A stretch of 64,000 bases of DNA, taken from contig NZ_JAFN01000001.1 in assembly GCF_000526155.1 (NCBI RefSeq), positions 4,172,552-4,236,551 on the forward strand, read 5' to 3'. Origin of the DNA: Deferrisoma camini S3R1. GTDB taxonomy: Bacteria > Desulfobacterota > Deferrisomatia > Deferrisomatales > Deferrisomataceae. Shown here piece by piece: positions 20,587-29,328 of the stretch; the first letter of the stretch is position 1; every line of letters begins with the position of its first letter. Under the pieces are notes generated by a model. It saw only the letters and a program-made list of their open reading frames with translations. It was not told the origin of the DNA and did not search any database. A program made the translations under genes and the position numbers.

Positions 20587-22594
20587 GCTTCGGAGCACGT
20601 ACGGCAACCGGGCCATTCGGATCGGGGAGCGCGAGTACCGCCTCGAACGCCCCCTGTACCGAACCTTCGCCCTCAGCCGGGAGGAGATCGACGAGGAGGC
20701 CCGGACCGTTCCGCTGAGCTTCTCCAGCGAGGCCCCGGTGGAGCGATGGTTCGGGGTCGAGGTCCTCGACCACAGCCCCCAGAGCGTCCGACTCGGGCGC
20801 CTCAACAACTCCGGTCCGCTGCTCGTGGACCATGACCCCCGCATCCAGATCGGCGTCGTGGAAAGGGCCGAGGTCGGCAGCGACCGGAGAGGTCGTGCCG
20901 TAGTGCGCTTCGGAAGGAGCGCACGAGCCGACCAGGAGTTCCGCGACGTGCTGGACGGCATCCGAGTGAACGTCTCGGTGGGGTACATGGTCCACCGGAT
21001 GGTCCTGGAAGAGACCTCCGACGAGGACGGGGACGTCTTCCGGGTAGTGGACTGGGAGCCCCTGGAGATCTCCATCGTCAGCATTCCGGCCGACACGAGC
21101 GTCGGTGTCGGGCGCCAGGATGGTTTCCAGGGGGTGGAACCTGAGCGGCTCGTCAAGGAGGACCGCGGAAACCACACGGAGGTGAGAGACATGAACCGGA
21201 ACACCACTCAGCAGACGCAGCAGACCCCGCCCCAGGCCCCCCAGGCCCGGGCGCAGGACCCGCAGGGCCCTCCCCAGGCGGCGCCCAAGGTGACCGAGCC
21301 CGACGGGAGCCGGGTGGCGGCCGAGCTGCTCGCCATCGCCGGGCAGTTCGTACGGCACGTCCCCGACGCGTACGAGATCGCCCGGCAGACGCTGGAGTCC
21401 GGAGGCGGCGTGGACGCCTTCCGCCAGGCCCTCCTGGAGAAGATGGGCCGGCAGGATCCGGTGGCGGCCGCGCCGGACCCGGTGGACATCCAGCTCTCCG
21501 AGGGAGAGCAGCGCCAGTACAGCATCCTCCGGGCCATCCGCATCGCGGCCGGCCTGGAGGACGACGGCATCGAGCTCGACATCTCCAACGAGATCGCCAA
21601 GCAGCTCGGCCGCGGAACCGAGGGGATCTACGTGCCCATGAGCCTCCGGAAGGCCCCCTACAGCCGCCAGGCCGTCGAGAACGCGCTCGGCCGGGCCCTC
21701 GTGTCCACCGGCGGCGAGGGCCAGGAGCTCGTGCCCACCGAGCTGAGCGACCTGATCGAGCTCCTGCGCAACCGGATGATGGTCCGCCGGCTCGGCGCTC
21801 GGGTGCTCTCCGGCCTGAACGGCAACGTCTCCTTCCCGCGCCAGACGGGCGCCGGGACGCTCTCGTGGGTCGCCGAGAACCCGGGGGCTGACCTGGGCGA
21901 TTCCGACGCCACCCTGGACCAGGTGACCCTCTCGCCCAAGACGGCCATGAGCACCACGGCGTACAGCCGGCAGCTCCTGGCCCAGAGCTCCATCGACGTG
22001 GACATGTTCGTCCGCGACGACCTCATGGCGATCGGGGCCCTGGGGCTCGATTACGTGGCGATCAACGGCACCGGTACCAACAACGAACCCTTGGGCATCC
22101 TGAACACCACGGGCATCGGCTCGGTGGTGGGTGGAACGGACGGTGCGGCCCCCACCTGGGACCACATCGTGGACCTGGAGTCCGAGGTCGCCATCGACAA
22201 CGCCGACGTGGGGAACCTGGCCTACCTCACCAACGCCAAGGTCCGCGGCAAGCTCAAGAAGACGACCAAGGTTTCGGGCGACGCCGGCGCCGGGTTCGTC
22301 TGGGACCGCGGCGACGAGCCGGGGTTCGGCGATGTGAACGGCTACCGTGCGGCCGTCTCGAACCAGGTGCCCTCGAACCTCAACAAGGGCACGAGCGTGG
22401 GCGTCTGCTCCGCGATCATCTTCGGCAACTTCTCCGATCTGCTCATCGGCGAGTGGGGCACGTTCGAGATCATCGCGGACCCCTACTCGAAGAAGAAGCA
22501 GGCCCTGGTGGAGCTCACCCTGTTCTTCCTGGCCGATGTCGCGGTCCGGCATCCGGAGAGCTTCGCGGCCATGAAGGACGCGCTGACGGCGTAA
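20564..22594 (+). CDS. Fused prohead protease and HK97-fold major capsid protein
   Basis: 676 residues in one reading frame. Residues ~1-185 are an HK97-type (S78/U35) prohead protease with the His in LLVDHDPRI and the Ser in VNVSVGYMV, ending at EPLEISIVSIPAD. A ~150-residue Gln/Pro/Ala-rich then helical linker probably acts as delta/scaffold. From ~residue 385 the major capsid protein follows (RRLGARVLSGLNGNVSFPR, AYSRQLLAQSSIDVDMFV, NGTGTNNEPLGILNTTG). After assembly the protease would release the capsid domain. No separate scaffold gene is seen. Confidence 0.9.
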   Translation: MERQLPAELRSTYGNRAIRIGEREYRLERPLYRTFALSREEIDEEARTVPLSFSSEAPVERWFGVEVLDHSPQSVRLGRLNNSGPLLVDHDPRIQIGVVERAEVGSDRRGRAVVRFGRSARADQEFRDVLDGIRVNVSVGYMVHRMVLEETSDEDGDVFRVVDWEPLEISIVSIPADTSVGVGRQDGFQGVEPERLVKEDRGNHTEVRDMNRNTTQQTQQTPPQAPQARAQDPQGPPQAAPKVTEPDGSRVAAELLAIAGQFVRHVPDAYEIARQTLESGGGVDAFRQALLEKMGRQDPVAAAPDPVDIQLSEGEQRQYSILRAIRIAAGLEDDGIELDISNEIAKQLGRGTEGIYVPMSLRKAPYSRQAVENALGRALVSTGGEGQELVPTELSDLIELLRNRMMVRRLGARVLSGLNGNVSFPRQTGAGTLSWVAENPGADLGDSDATLDQVTLSPKTAMSTTAYSRQLLAQSSIDVDMFVRDDLMAIGALGLDYVAINGTGTNNEPLGILNTTGIGSVVGGTDGAAPTWDHIVDLESEVAIDNADVGNLAYLTNAKVRGKLKKTTKVSGDAGAGFVWDRGDEPGFGDVNGYRAAVSNQVPSNLNKGTSVGVCSAIIFGNFSDLLIGEWGTFEIIADPYSKKKQALVELTLFFLADVAVRHPESFAAMKDALTA

Positions 22595-22651
22595 CCGAGA
22601 GGCGGGGAGCGGGGCCCCGAGCCCCCTCCCCGTCCTGAATGGAGGTGACCC

Positions 22652-22822
22652 ATGAAGGTGTTCATCCTGCGCAACACGGTGGCGGACGGAGGGAAGGTGC
22701 TCGAAGCCGGCAGGGTCGTGGACCTGTCCAAGGCGGACGCCGAGTTCCTGGTGCGTCTCGGGAAGGCCCGGAGGCCCACGCCGGAAGACGTGAAGGCGGC
22801 CAAGCGCGCCAAGGAGGGCTGA
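22652..22822 (+). CDS. Small head-region protein, paralogue 1
   Basis: 56 residues with GGAGGTG upstream. VFILRNTVADGGKVLEAGRV is closely similar in pattern to the next gene, so they are tandem paralogues. Small proteins of this type follow capsid genes in many siphoviruses, possibly decoration or connector accessory proteins. Confidence 0.55.
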   Translation: MKVFILRNTVADGGKVLEAGRVVDLSKADAEFLVRLGKARRPTPEDVKAAKRAKEG

Positions 22823-22825
22823 CCC

Positions 22826-22984
22826 GTGCGCGTCAAGATCCTGGACACCGTCATGGCCTCGGGACGCGTCCTTGAGGCCGGCGAGGAAGCGACGCTTCCG
22901 AGGACCGAGGCCGAGAGCCTGATCCGCCGGAAGAAGGCCGAGGAGATCTCCGAGGGCAACAAGGGGAGGAAGGGCCGGAAGTGA
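22826..22984 (+). CDS. Small head-region protein, paralogue 2
   Basis: 52 residues from GTG 22826. VKILDTVMASGRVLEAGEEA mirrors the upstream paralogue, and the tail is very basic (NKGRKGRK). Overlaps the next gene by GTGA. Confidence 0.5.
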   Translation: MRVKILDTVMASGRVLEAGEEATLPRTEAESLIRRKKAEEISEGNKGRKGRK

Positions 22985-23325
22985 TCGACCTGGCTGACGA
23001 CACGGCCGTCTTCTTCGACACCCAGGACGGGTTCGCCGAAGACTGCGACTTCCTGGGCGGAGGCCTCCAGGCACCCGTCCGGGCGCCGGTCGTGTGGACC
23101 GACGAGCGCCTGGAGGACCCCGACGGCGACGCGTACGCCGACCGGGCCGTGATCCTCGCGCCGGCCTCGGCGTTCATCGCCCCGGACGTGCCCGAGCGCG
23201 GCTGGACGGTGACCCGCGACCCCGACGGCACGCCCGAGACCTGGACGGTGCGGCGGGTCTCCCGGGACCCCTGGGCCTACCGGCTCGAGATCCAGCGGGG
23301 CACGCGGCCCGTTCCGGCGAGGTGA
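22981..23325 (+). CDS. Head-tail connector / head closure protein
   Basis: 114 residues from GTG 22981 (GTGA overlap). Beta-rich with GWTVTRDPDGTPETWTVRRV, in the position of the stopper protein between capsid and tail-completion genes. The call rests on synteny and size. Confidence 0.5.
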   Translation: MIDLADDTAVFFDTQDGFAEDCDFLGGGLQAPVRAPVVWTDERLEDPDGDAYADRAVILAPASAFIAPDVPERGWTVTRDPDGTPETWTVRRVSRDPWAYRLEIQRGTRPVPAR

Positions 23326-23327
23326 CC

Positions 23328-23957
23328 ATGCTCCGGGCGACGTTTCACACGGCCGTGGTCCAGGAGTTTACCCGGGAGTTCACGGGCGAAGCCCACCGCC
23401 GGAGTCTCCGGAAGGCGGCCCGCTCCGAAGCCTTCCGGTTGCGCCGATCGCTGCGTGAGCACCTGCGTTCGGGCGCCGGTGTGACTCCGCGGGCGCAGCT
23501 TACCCGGCGCCTGGCCCGGAACCGGTGGCGGCAGGCTCTTCGGGCCTTCGCGAACTGGACCGCGTACCGCGTCACCGAGACCTCACATGGCGTGGACATC
23601 CTCGTGGGGATCGCCGTGCCTCATCCGGACGCCGGGAAACAGGCCGAGCGGGCTCGGCGCCAGTGGCTTGCTGAGATGGCCGTCAAGGGGGCCCGCTGGG
23701 CCATCACCCGGGAGGCCCAGGCGGCCATCGCGGCCCGGATCCGCAAGAAGGGTGCCCGCCCCACCGTGGGGCGTGGCCGGGCCCGCCGAAGCATCATCCC
23801 CGAGGTGGGCCACATCGTGCGGCTGCCGCCGCGCCCGTTCACCGACACCTGGCTCCAAAAGGAGCGGGGCGGCAGGAACACGGCGGAGAACATCCAACGG
23901 CTTTACGAAATGGCGCAGCGTGGCGAGCGCTGGGCCCGTGACTGGTGGAAATCATGA
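23328..23957 (+). CDS. Phage neck/tail protein (DUF6441-like)
   Basis: 209 residues from ATG 23328. Very basic and helical at first (RRSLRKAARSEAFRLRRSLR). IPEVGHIVRLPPRPFTDTWL and the C-terminal YEMAQRGERWARDWWKS resemble gp10/neck-type proteins of the minor tail region. ATGA overlap with the next gene. Confidence 0.55.
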   Translation: MLRATFHTAVVQEFTREFTGEAHRRSLRKAARSEAFRLRRSLREHLRSGAGVTPRAQLTRRLARNRWRQALRAFANWTAYRVTETSHGVDILVGIAVPHPDAGKQAERARRQWLAEMAVKGARWAITREAQAAIAARIRKKGARPTVGRGRARRSIIPEVGHIVRLPPRPFTDTWLQKERGGRNTAENIQRLYEMAQRGERWARDWWKS

Positions 23958-24358
23958 GCCGCCGAACCGACATCCGGGACGCCATCGTCGCCAAGCTCCA
24001 GGGCCTCGGCCTCGGGGCCCCGGTGGGCACATGGACCGGCGATCCGGAGGAGTTCAACGAGGACGAGAGCTTCCCGAGCGTGTGGGTGCTCTACGCCGGA
24101 GCCCAGTTCGGCGAGTGGCGCACCCTGGGCACCTCGAACCCGGTCTACGAGCGGGCCTTCGGGTTCGCCGTGTTCGTCGCGGCCACGAGTGAGACGGAAG
24201 CCCTCGGCATCCTGGAGGCGATCGAGCAGGGCCTGCCCGGGACCCTCACGGTCGGCAGCGACAAGCGGCGCGTGGAACTCGACGGGAACGAGGAGCTCAT
24301 CGCCGTGGAGCTCGGCCGCTACCTGTACGGACAACGCTATCGGGTCCCGGACCCGTAA
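23954..24358 (+). CDS. Tail terminator/completion protein
   Basis: 134 residues from ATG 23954. RRTDIRDAIVAKLQGLGLG followed by alternating strands and LGILEAIEQGLPGTLTVG fits the lambda gpU/gp37-like fold that caps the tail tube. The position right before the tube gene supports this. Confidence 0.6.
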   Translation: MSRRTDIRDAIVAKLQGLGLGAPVGTWTGDPEEFNEDESFPSVWVLYAGAQFGEWRTLGTSNPVYERAFGFAVFVAATSETEALGILEAIEQGLPGTLTVGSDKRRVELDGNEELIAVELGRYLYGQRYRVPDP

Positions 24359-24373
24359 CACGGAGGTAACGCC

Positions 24374-25354
24374 ATGCTGGCCAAGAGAGCCAACCTGAAG
24401 CTCCTCATGGTGGAAGAGACGACCTGGGGAACCAAGCCCACGATCACCGCGGGCGATTCCGTGAGGATCCCGTTCGACACAGAGAGCCTCGGCGCGTCCC
24501 AGGAGCGCCAACAAAACCCCCATTTGAAGGGGGACCGGAATCCGGCTCGCGGTGTCTTGGGGCGAGTCGATGCCGGCGGAGACATCAGCTGCAAGCTGAA
24601 CGGTCTGGATCACGGCCTTCTGCTGAAGGCCCTCCTCGGGAGCGTGACGACCACGGGCACGGGGCCCTACACGCACACGTTCAAGATCGGGTCCAGCCTC
24701 CCGTCGTTCACGATCGAAAAAGGCTTCGCGGACATCGGACAGTACTTCGTGCTGACCGGGTTCAAGTGCGCCTCCGCCCGGTTCGCCCTGAACCCGGACG
24801 GGTTCTTCGACCTCTCGACGACCTGGATGGGTAAGGGCGAGGACGCATCGAGCCCGGCGGCGTCGAGCATGGACAGCGCGCCGACCGAACGGACCGACGC
24901 CGTCTTCTCGATGACCGATGCCAACATGGTGATCCAGGAAGGCGGAGCGAACATCGCCACACTCACCGGCCTCGAATTCAGCTACGAAAACGGCCTCGAC
25001 GGCAACGTGTACACGTTGGCCAACCAGGGGCAACGCGGGGCGCTCCCGGCAGGCGCCGTTCGGATCACCGGGGAGCTCACGGCCCTGTTCGAGGACGTCA
25101 GCCTCTACAACAAGGCCAAGAACTCCACCGAAACCAGTATCGCCATCACCCTGCAGCGCGGTGACGGCTCGGGGTCGGCCGGCAACGAGAAGCTCCAGCT
25201 GTTTCTCGACGAGATTCTGTTCGGCAAGGCCATTCCCAAGGCCGAGGGGCCCGCCGGAGTCCTGCTGAAGCTGCCGTTCGAGGCGTACTACGAGGACGCA
25301 GCCGAAGCCAGCGCGTTTCGCGCGGTGCTCTTGAACAGCATCGCAGCCTATTAG
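24374..25354 (+). CDS. Major tail tube protein
   Basis: 326 residues. The opening LMVEETTWGTKPTITAGDSV and GRVDAGGDISCKLNGLDHGL are typical of phage tail-tube family 2. YTHTFKIGSSLPSFTIEKGF and GLEFSYENGLDGNVYTLANQ belong to its repeated beta-sandwich domains. Polymerises into the long tail tube. Confidence 0.85.
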   Translation: MLAKRANLKLLMVEETTWGTKPTITAGDSVRIPFDTESLGASQERQQNPHLKGDRNPARGVLGRVDAGGDISCKLNGLDHGLLLKALLGSVTTTGTGPYTHTFKIGSSLPSFTIEKGFADIGQYFVLTGFKCASARFALNPDGFFDLSTTWMGKGEDASSPAASSMDSAPTERTDAVFSMTDANMVIQEGGANIATLTGLEFSYENGLDGNVYTLANQGQRGALPAGAVRITGELTALFEDVSLYNKAKNSTETSIAITLQRGDGSGSAGNEKLQLFLDEILFGKAIPKAEGPAGVLLKLPFEAYYEDAAEASAFRAVLLNSIAAY

Positions 25355-25363
25355 GAGGCCACC

Positions 25364-25783
25364 ATGCTCGTGATCGGAAAGCCGGTCGAGATTCGGCGGG
25401 TGTTCGAGGTGGACGGGGAGTCCTTCGTGGTCACCTACCCTGTCCGGCCGCCGGGGAAGGCCCTGTGGGAGGAGATCCTGGAGGCCAAGAAGAAGGCCGA
25501 GGAGAGCGGCGACACGGACGCCGTCTTCTGGACCCCGGAGCGGCTGGCCCCCTACCTCTCCGGGAACCTTGGCGGGGTCACCTGGCCCGACGGATCCCCC
25601 ATCCGGCCAACCATCGAGCACCTACGGCGCTTGGAGGTCGAGGCGCCCAGCATCTACGCGGGTGCCATCGAGGCCGTGTACGCGGCGGCCCCCCGGAAGG
25701 CAGAGGCCGACCGAAAAAACTCGAAGACCTCGTCCGCTGGCATTTCGGCCACGGCGCCGAGTACTGCCGGGCATGCCGACTAG
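25364..25783 (+). CDS. Tail assembly chaperone, short form (gpG-like)
   Basis: 139 residues, acidic and helical in the middle (ALWEEILEAKKKAEESG). It lies between the tube and tape-measure genes, the position of lambda gpG. It contains an in-frame A-AAA-AAC slippery heptamer at 25714-25720 near its 3' end, so a fraction of ribosomes should shift to the long form. Confidence 0.75.
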   Translation: MLVIGKPVEIRRVFEVDGESFVVTYPVRPPGKALWEEILEAKKKAEESGDTDAVFWTPERLAPYLSGNLGGVTWPDGSPIRPTIEHLRRLEVEAPSIYAGAIEAVYAAAPRKAEADRKNSKTSSAGISATAPSTAGHAD

Positions 25784-26076
25784 CGGGCGAGGCGAAAGGG
25801 ATCGAGCGTGACTGCGCGCAGTGCGAGGGCCGCGAGCCCGTGCCGGATCCGGACAACCGGGAAGCGTGGGAGCTTTTCTGCGCGGCCGCGACCCAGTGGC
25901 GGCGGGCCGGCATGGAGGGGATTCCCACCGGGCTCGACTACGCAGCCGTGGACGCACTGCGGCGGGCCTTCGGGATCCGGGCCGGCCGGGATCTCTGGGA
26001 ACGGATCCGGGTGCTGGAAGCGGAGGCCTTGCGGGTGATGACGAAGCGGATCCAGGAAGAACCCCCCCATGGCTGA
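25364..26076 (+). CDS. Tail assembly chaperone, long form by -1 frameshift (gpGT-like)
   Basis: The zero frame reads CGA-AAA-AAC across 25712-25720, so the heptamer A-AAA-AAC is in the correct register for simultaneous -1 slippage. The -1 frame then continues LEDLVRWHFGHGAEYCRACR to 26076, with CRACRLAGEAKGIERDCAQC as a likely zinc site and a helical C-terminus. The product would be about 237 residues. Lambda and many siphoviruses make G and G-T proteins in this way to load the tape measure. The extension overlaps the tape-measure start by 8 bp. Confidence 0.75.
25714..25720 (+). promoter_or_regulatory. -1 ribosomal frameshift site
   Basis: Canonical slippery heptamer A-AAA-AAC in register with the tail chaperone frame. 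It is followed by GC-rich sequence that could form a stimulatory structure. Confidence 0.75.
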
Positions 26077-28084
26077 CGCCAGGCTCAACGTCAAGTTCAC
26101 GGTCCGCGACGAAGGCGCCCCCGTCATCGAACGGGTGCGGCGCAACTTCCGCCGAATGGCCGATGACGGGGCCCGGGCCGGCAAAGACGTCTCCTCGGCA
26201 TGGAAGACGGCCCTGGGGGTGTTCGCCGGGATGGGGGCCCTCAACCTGGCCTCGTCGGCTATACGCGGGCTGGCCGGCGCCGTGCGCGACTTCGTCGGCG
26301 AGACCCTGGAGCTCGCGGAGATCCAGGAGACGGCCGAGGGGCGCATGGAGGCGGTCCTCAGGGCTACCGGCGGGGCCGTGGGCTACACCGCCGACCAGCT
26401 CAAGCGGATGGCGGCCGAGTTCCAGGACGCCCTCGGAATGGGGGACGAGGAGATCCTGCGCCTCCAGGCCGTGATGCTCACGTTCCGCAACGTCACCGGG
26501 GACACCTTCCGTGAGGCCATCGAACTTACCGCCGACATGGCCTTCGTCATGGGCACCGACGCCCGCTCCGCCGCCATCCAGCTCGGCAAGGCCCTGAACG
26601 ACCCGATCCAGGGCGTCTCCGCGCTTCGGCGTGTGGGCGTGTCGTTCACGGAGCAGCAGAAGGAGCAGATCCGCGCCCTGCAGGAGTCCGGTGACCTCAT
26701 AGGGGCGCAGCGGATCATCCTGGCGGAGCTCCGGCAGGAGTTCGGTGGGGTCAGCCGGGCCATGGACGGCACCTGGAAGCGCGCCGCCACGAACCTGGCA
26801 AATGCGTGGGGGGACCTGAAGGAAGAGATCGGGAAGCTCGTAACCGAGAACCGAGGCACGATCGAGTTCCTGAACGATCTGACAGACGCGATCAAGAAGC
26901 TTGGCAAGGCCGTGGACGAGTTCCGGCACCCCGACTTGGTGGGCCAGGAGCTCACAATGCTGCGCTGGCAGCTCGACATGGCCACCACGCCGGAGATGCG
27001 CGAGGCCATCCAGCGGCGAATCGATGTGCTTACGGCCGCGGAACGGGCGGCTGAGGTGCCGGCGGACCCGTGGCTGGAGGCATGGAAGCGCCGGAAGGCC
27101 CTGCCGCCGGAAGTCAATACGATCATCCAGGAATCGGCCAAGTCGCACGCCCAGGCTTACTGGGAAGCATACGCCCGGGCCATGGCCCAACTGCGTGAGT
27201 CTGCGCCTGCGGTGCAAGCCCCCAGCCTCCCTAGCAGCGGATTTGCCGACCTGCGCCGCTTGGATGAGATGCTCAACGGTCGTCGCGCCCTGCCTGGTGT
27301 GTACGGTGCTGGAGAGACCTCGGGGTTGGCCTTCCTGCGGCAATGGGACGAGGCGTTCGAAGAGCAGGCCCGGGAAATCGCAGCCCTCACCGACAATGCC
27401 ACCACGAACCCGCTGCGGCGGCTCAAAGAGGTCACCGAGCAAGACCAGCGGGTGATCGACGAGATCACCGAGCACGTGAGGAAGAACGCGAAGCTCCGCG
27501 CCGAGGCGGAGAAGACGTGGCTCACCGGGGCCCGGGACGGGCTGCGGGAGTATGCGGACGATGCCCTCAAGACCTACGACGAGGTCGCCCAGGCCGTTCA
27601 GGGGGCGTTCGCGGCCATGGAGGACGCCCTGGTGCGGTTCGTGCGGAGCGGGAAGCTCTCGTTCCGCGAGTTTGCCGACGCGGTGATCGAGGACCTGGCG
27701 CGCATCGCAATCCGGGCGCAGATCACGGGGCCGCTGGCCCAGATCGTGGGCGGTTGGTTCGGCGCCACCGGGGCCTCGCCGGCTCCGGCCCCGGCGACGG
27801 CATCCCCCGCCGGCCCCTCCATTGGGGGCTCCGGCTGGTGGAACAATACGTCGGCGCCGCGGCTCGCGCCCCGGGTGGCTGCCGGGGCGGCAGGCGCCGG
27901 GCCGGTGCAGGTGACGGTGATCAACCAGTCCGGTGTGCCCGTGGACGTGCGCGAGCGGCCCGGCTCGATGGGCCGTGAGGTGGAGATCTGGATCGGCCGC
28001 ACCGTGGCCGGCGACATCGACCGGGGCGGCGATGTGGCCCAGGCGATCCAGCGGGTGTTCGGCCTGACGCGCAGGGGGTACTGA
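26069..28084 (+). CDS. Tape measure protein
   Basis: 671 residues. VFAGMGALNLASSAIRGLAG is the hydrophobic segment near the N-terminus. The middle is helical (EGRMEAVLRATGGAVGYTAD, then IQLGKALNDPIQGVSALRRV). The C-terminal region FVRSGKLSFREFADAVIEDL is the lambda-type tape measure domain. Its length sets tail length; about 670 residues implies a tail of roughly 100 nm by the usual 0.15 nm per residue. Confidence 0.92.
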   Translation: MADARLNVKFTVRDEGAPVIERVRRNFRRMADDGARAGKDVSSAWKTALGVFAGMGALNLASSAIRGLAGAVRDFVGETLELAEIQETAEGRMEAVLRATGGAVGYTADQLKRMAAEFQDALGMGDEEILRLQAVMLTFRNVTGDTFREAIELTADMAFVMGTDARSAAIQLGKALNDPIQGVSALRRVGVSFTEQQKEQIRALQESGDLIGAQRIILAELRQEFGGVSRAMDGTWKRAATNLANAWGDLKEEIGKLVTENRGTIEFLNDLTDAIKKLGKAVDEFRHPDLVGQELTMLRWQLDMATTPEMREAIQRRIDVLTAAERAAEVPADPWLEAWKRRKALPPEVNTIIQESAKSHAQAYWEAYARAMAQLRESAPAVQAPSLPSSGFADLRRLDEMLNGRRALPGVYGAGETSGLAFLRQWDEAFEEQAREIAALTDNATTNPLRRLKEVTEQDQRVIDEITEHVRKNAKLRAEAEKTWLTGARDGLREYADDALKTYDEVAQAVQGAFAAMEDALVRFVRSGKLSFREFADAVIEDLARIAIRAQITGPLAQIVGGWFGATGASPAPAPATASPAGPSIGGSGWWNNTSAPRLAPRVAAGAAGAGPVQVTVINQSGVPVDVRERPGSMGREVEIWIGRTVAGDIDRGGDVAQAIQRVFGLTRRGY

Positions 28085-28085
28085 G

Positions 28086-28439
28086 ATGCCGACCTGGCCG
28101 GGGACGCTGCCGCAGAAGCCCGATGCAGACGGCTATACCGAAAGCCCGCCGGACGTCGTCCTTCGCACCCAGATGGACGCGGGGCCGCCCAAGGTCCGCC
28201 GGCGCTCCACGGCCGGGCCCCGGCCGATCACGATGCAGATGACGCTCACCCTCACTGAGGTGCAGACCCTGGACGACTTCTTCTGGACCACCTGCCAGGC
28301 AGGGGCGCTGCCGTTCGACTGGGTGCACCCCCGCACGCAGGCGGCGGCCACGTTCCGGTGGCGCTCGCCCCCCCGGTACCTGGGCAGCGACAGTGACGAG
28401 GGCTGGCTGGCGGAGCTCGAGCTGGAGATCGTGCCATGA
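28086..28439 (+). CDS. Minor tail protein
   Basis: 117 residues. Begins with a short GTLPQKPDADGYTESPPDVV segment, then RPITMQMTLTLTEVQTLDDF. This is common in distal tail proteins that follow the tape measure. Overlaps the next gene by ATGA. Confidence 0.65.
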   Translation: MPTWPGTLPQKPDADGYTESPPDVVLRTQMDAGPPKVRRRSTAGPRPITMQMTLTLTEVQTLDDFFWTTCQAGALPFDWVHPRTQAAATFRWRSPPRYLGSDSDEGWLAELELEIVP

Positions 28440-28906
28440 GGACCCTTTCGGCGGCGGCCACCCGGGCGATCACGGCACAGGAGACCGGCGAGGCGTTTTT
28501 GCTGCTCCTCACCATCGACCACCCGGACCTCACCCAGCCGATCCGGGTGGCGCGAAACGGCGAGGACGTCGTGAGCCGGGGCAACACCTACACGGCCTAC
28601 CCCTTCGAGATCGAGATCCCCGAGGAACGGGGGGACCGGCCGCCCCGGGTGCGCCTGGTGCTCGACAACGTGGACCGGCAGATCACCGAGGCGATCCGGC
28701 CGCTCACGAGCTCGCCCACCGTGACCCTGGAGGTGGTGCTGGCGTCGAGTCCCGACACGGTGGAGGCCGGCCCCTACGATTTCACGATCCGCAACATCAC
28801 CTACGACGCCCAGGTGATCACGGCCGAGCTCGCGTACGAGGACGTGCTGAACCTGCGGTTCCCTGCGGACCGTTTCACCCCGAACCTGTTCCCGGGGCTC
28901 TTCTGA
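28436..28906 (+). CDS. Distal tail protein (DUF1833-like)
   Basis: 156 residues. ETGEAFLLLLTIDHPDLTQP, YPFEIEIPEERGDRPPRVRL and TAELAYEDVLNLRFPADRFT are typical of DUF1833-type distal tail proteins upstream of the NlpC/P60 component. Probably links the tube to the tip. Confidence 0.75.
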   Translation: MRTLSAAATRAITAQETGEAFLLLLTIDHPDLTQPIRVARNGEDVVSRGNTYTAYPFEIEIPEERGDRPPRVRLVLDNVDRQITEAIRPLTSSPTVTLEVVLASSPDTVEAGPYDFTIRNITYDAQVITAELAYEDVLNLRFPADRFTPNLFPGLF

Positions 28907-28914
28907 GGGCGGGC

Positions 28915-29328
28915 ATGGGTGATCTGCCGGCGTGGGCCGCCGAGTACGTGGGCCTGCCGTTTCGGCCCCACGGCCGGGGCCCCGACGGGTACGACTGCTG
29001 GGGGCTCGTGCGGCGGGTGCTCGCCGAGCGCTGGGGCGTGGATCTCCCCGGCTACGACGGTCGCTACGCGACCGTGACGGACCCGCGGATCGCCGAGACC
29101 ATCGAGGCCGAGGCCCGGGCCTGGCGCCGGGTGGACCCGGCCGAGGCCCGGCCGGGGGACGTGGTGGTGCTGCGGGTGCTGAGCCTGCCCCTGCACACCG
29201 GGGTGCTCGTGGCCCCGCCGGCGTTTCTGCACGTAATGGAGGGCGTGGACAGCGTGATCGACCGGCTCGACCGGGCCCACTGGGCCCGCAGGATCGTGGG
29301 AGTGTACCGGCATGCCGCGCTCGCCTGA
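28915..29328 (+). CDS. NlpC/P60 cell-wall peptidase of the tail tip
   Basis: 137 residues from ATG 28915. The catalytic Cys is in GPDGYDCWGLVRRVL and the His in LPLHTGVLVAPPAFLHV. Corresponds to the C-terminal part of lambda gpK and would cut peptidoglycan during DNA entry. The 3' end overlaps the tip gene by 17 bp. Confidence 0.88.
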   Translation: MGDLPAWAAEYVGLPFRPHGRGPDGYDCWGLVRRVLAERWGVDLPGYDGRYATVTDPRIAETIEAEARAWRRVDPAEARPGDVVVLRVLSLPLHTGVLVAPPAFLHVMEGVDSVIDRLDRAHWARRIVGVYRHAALA

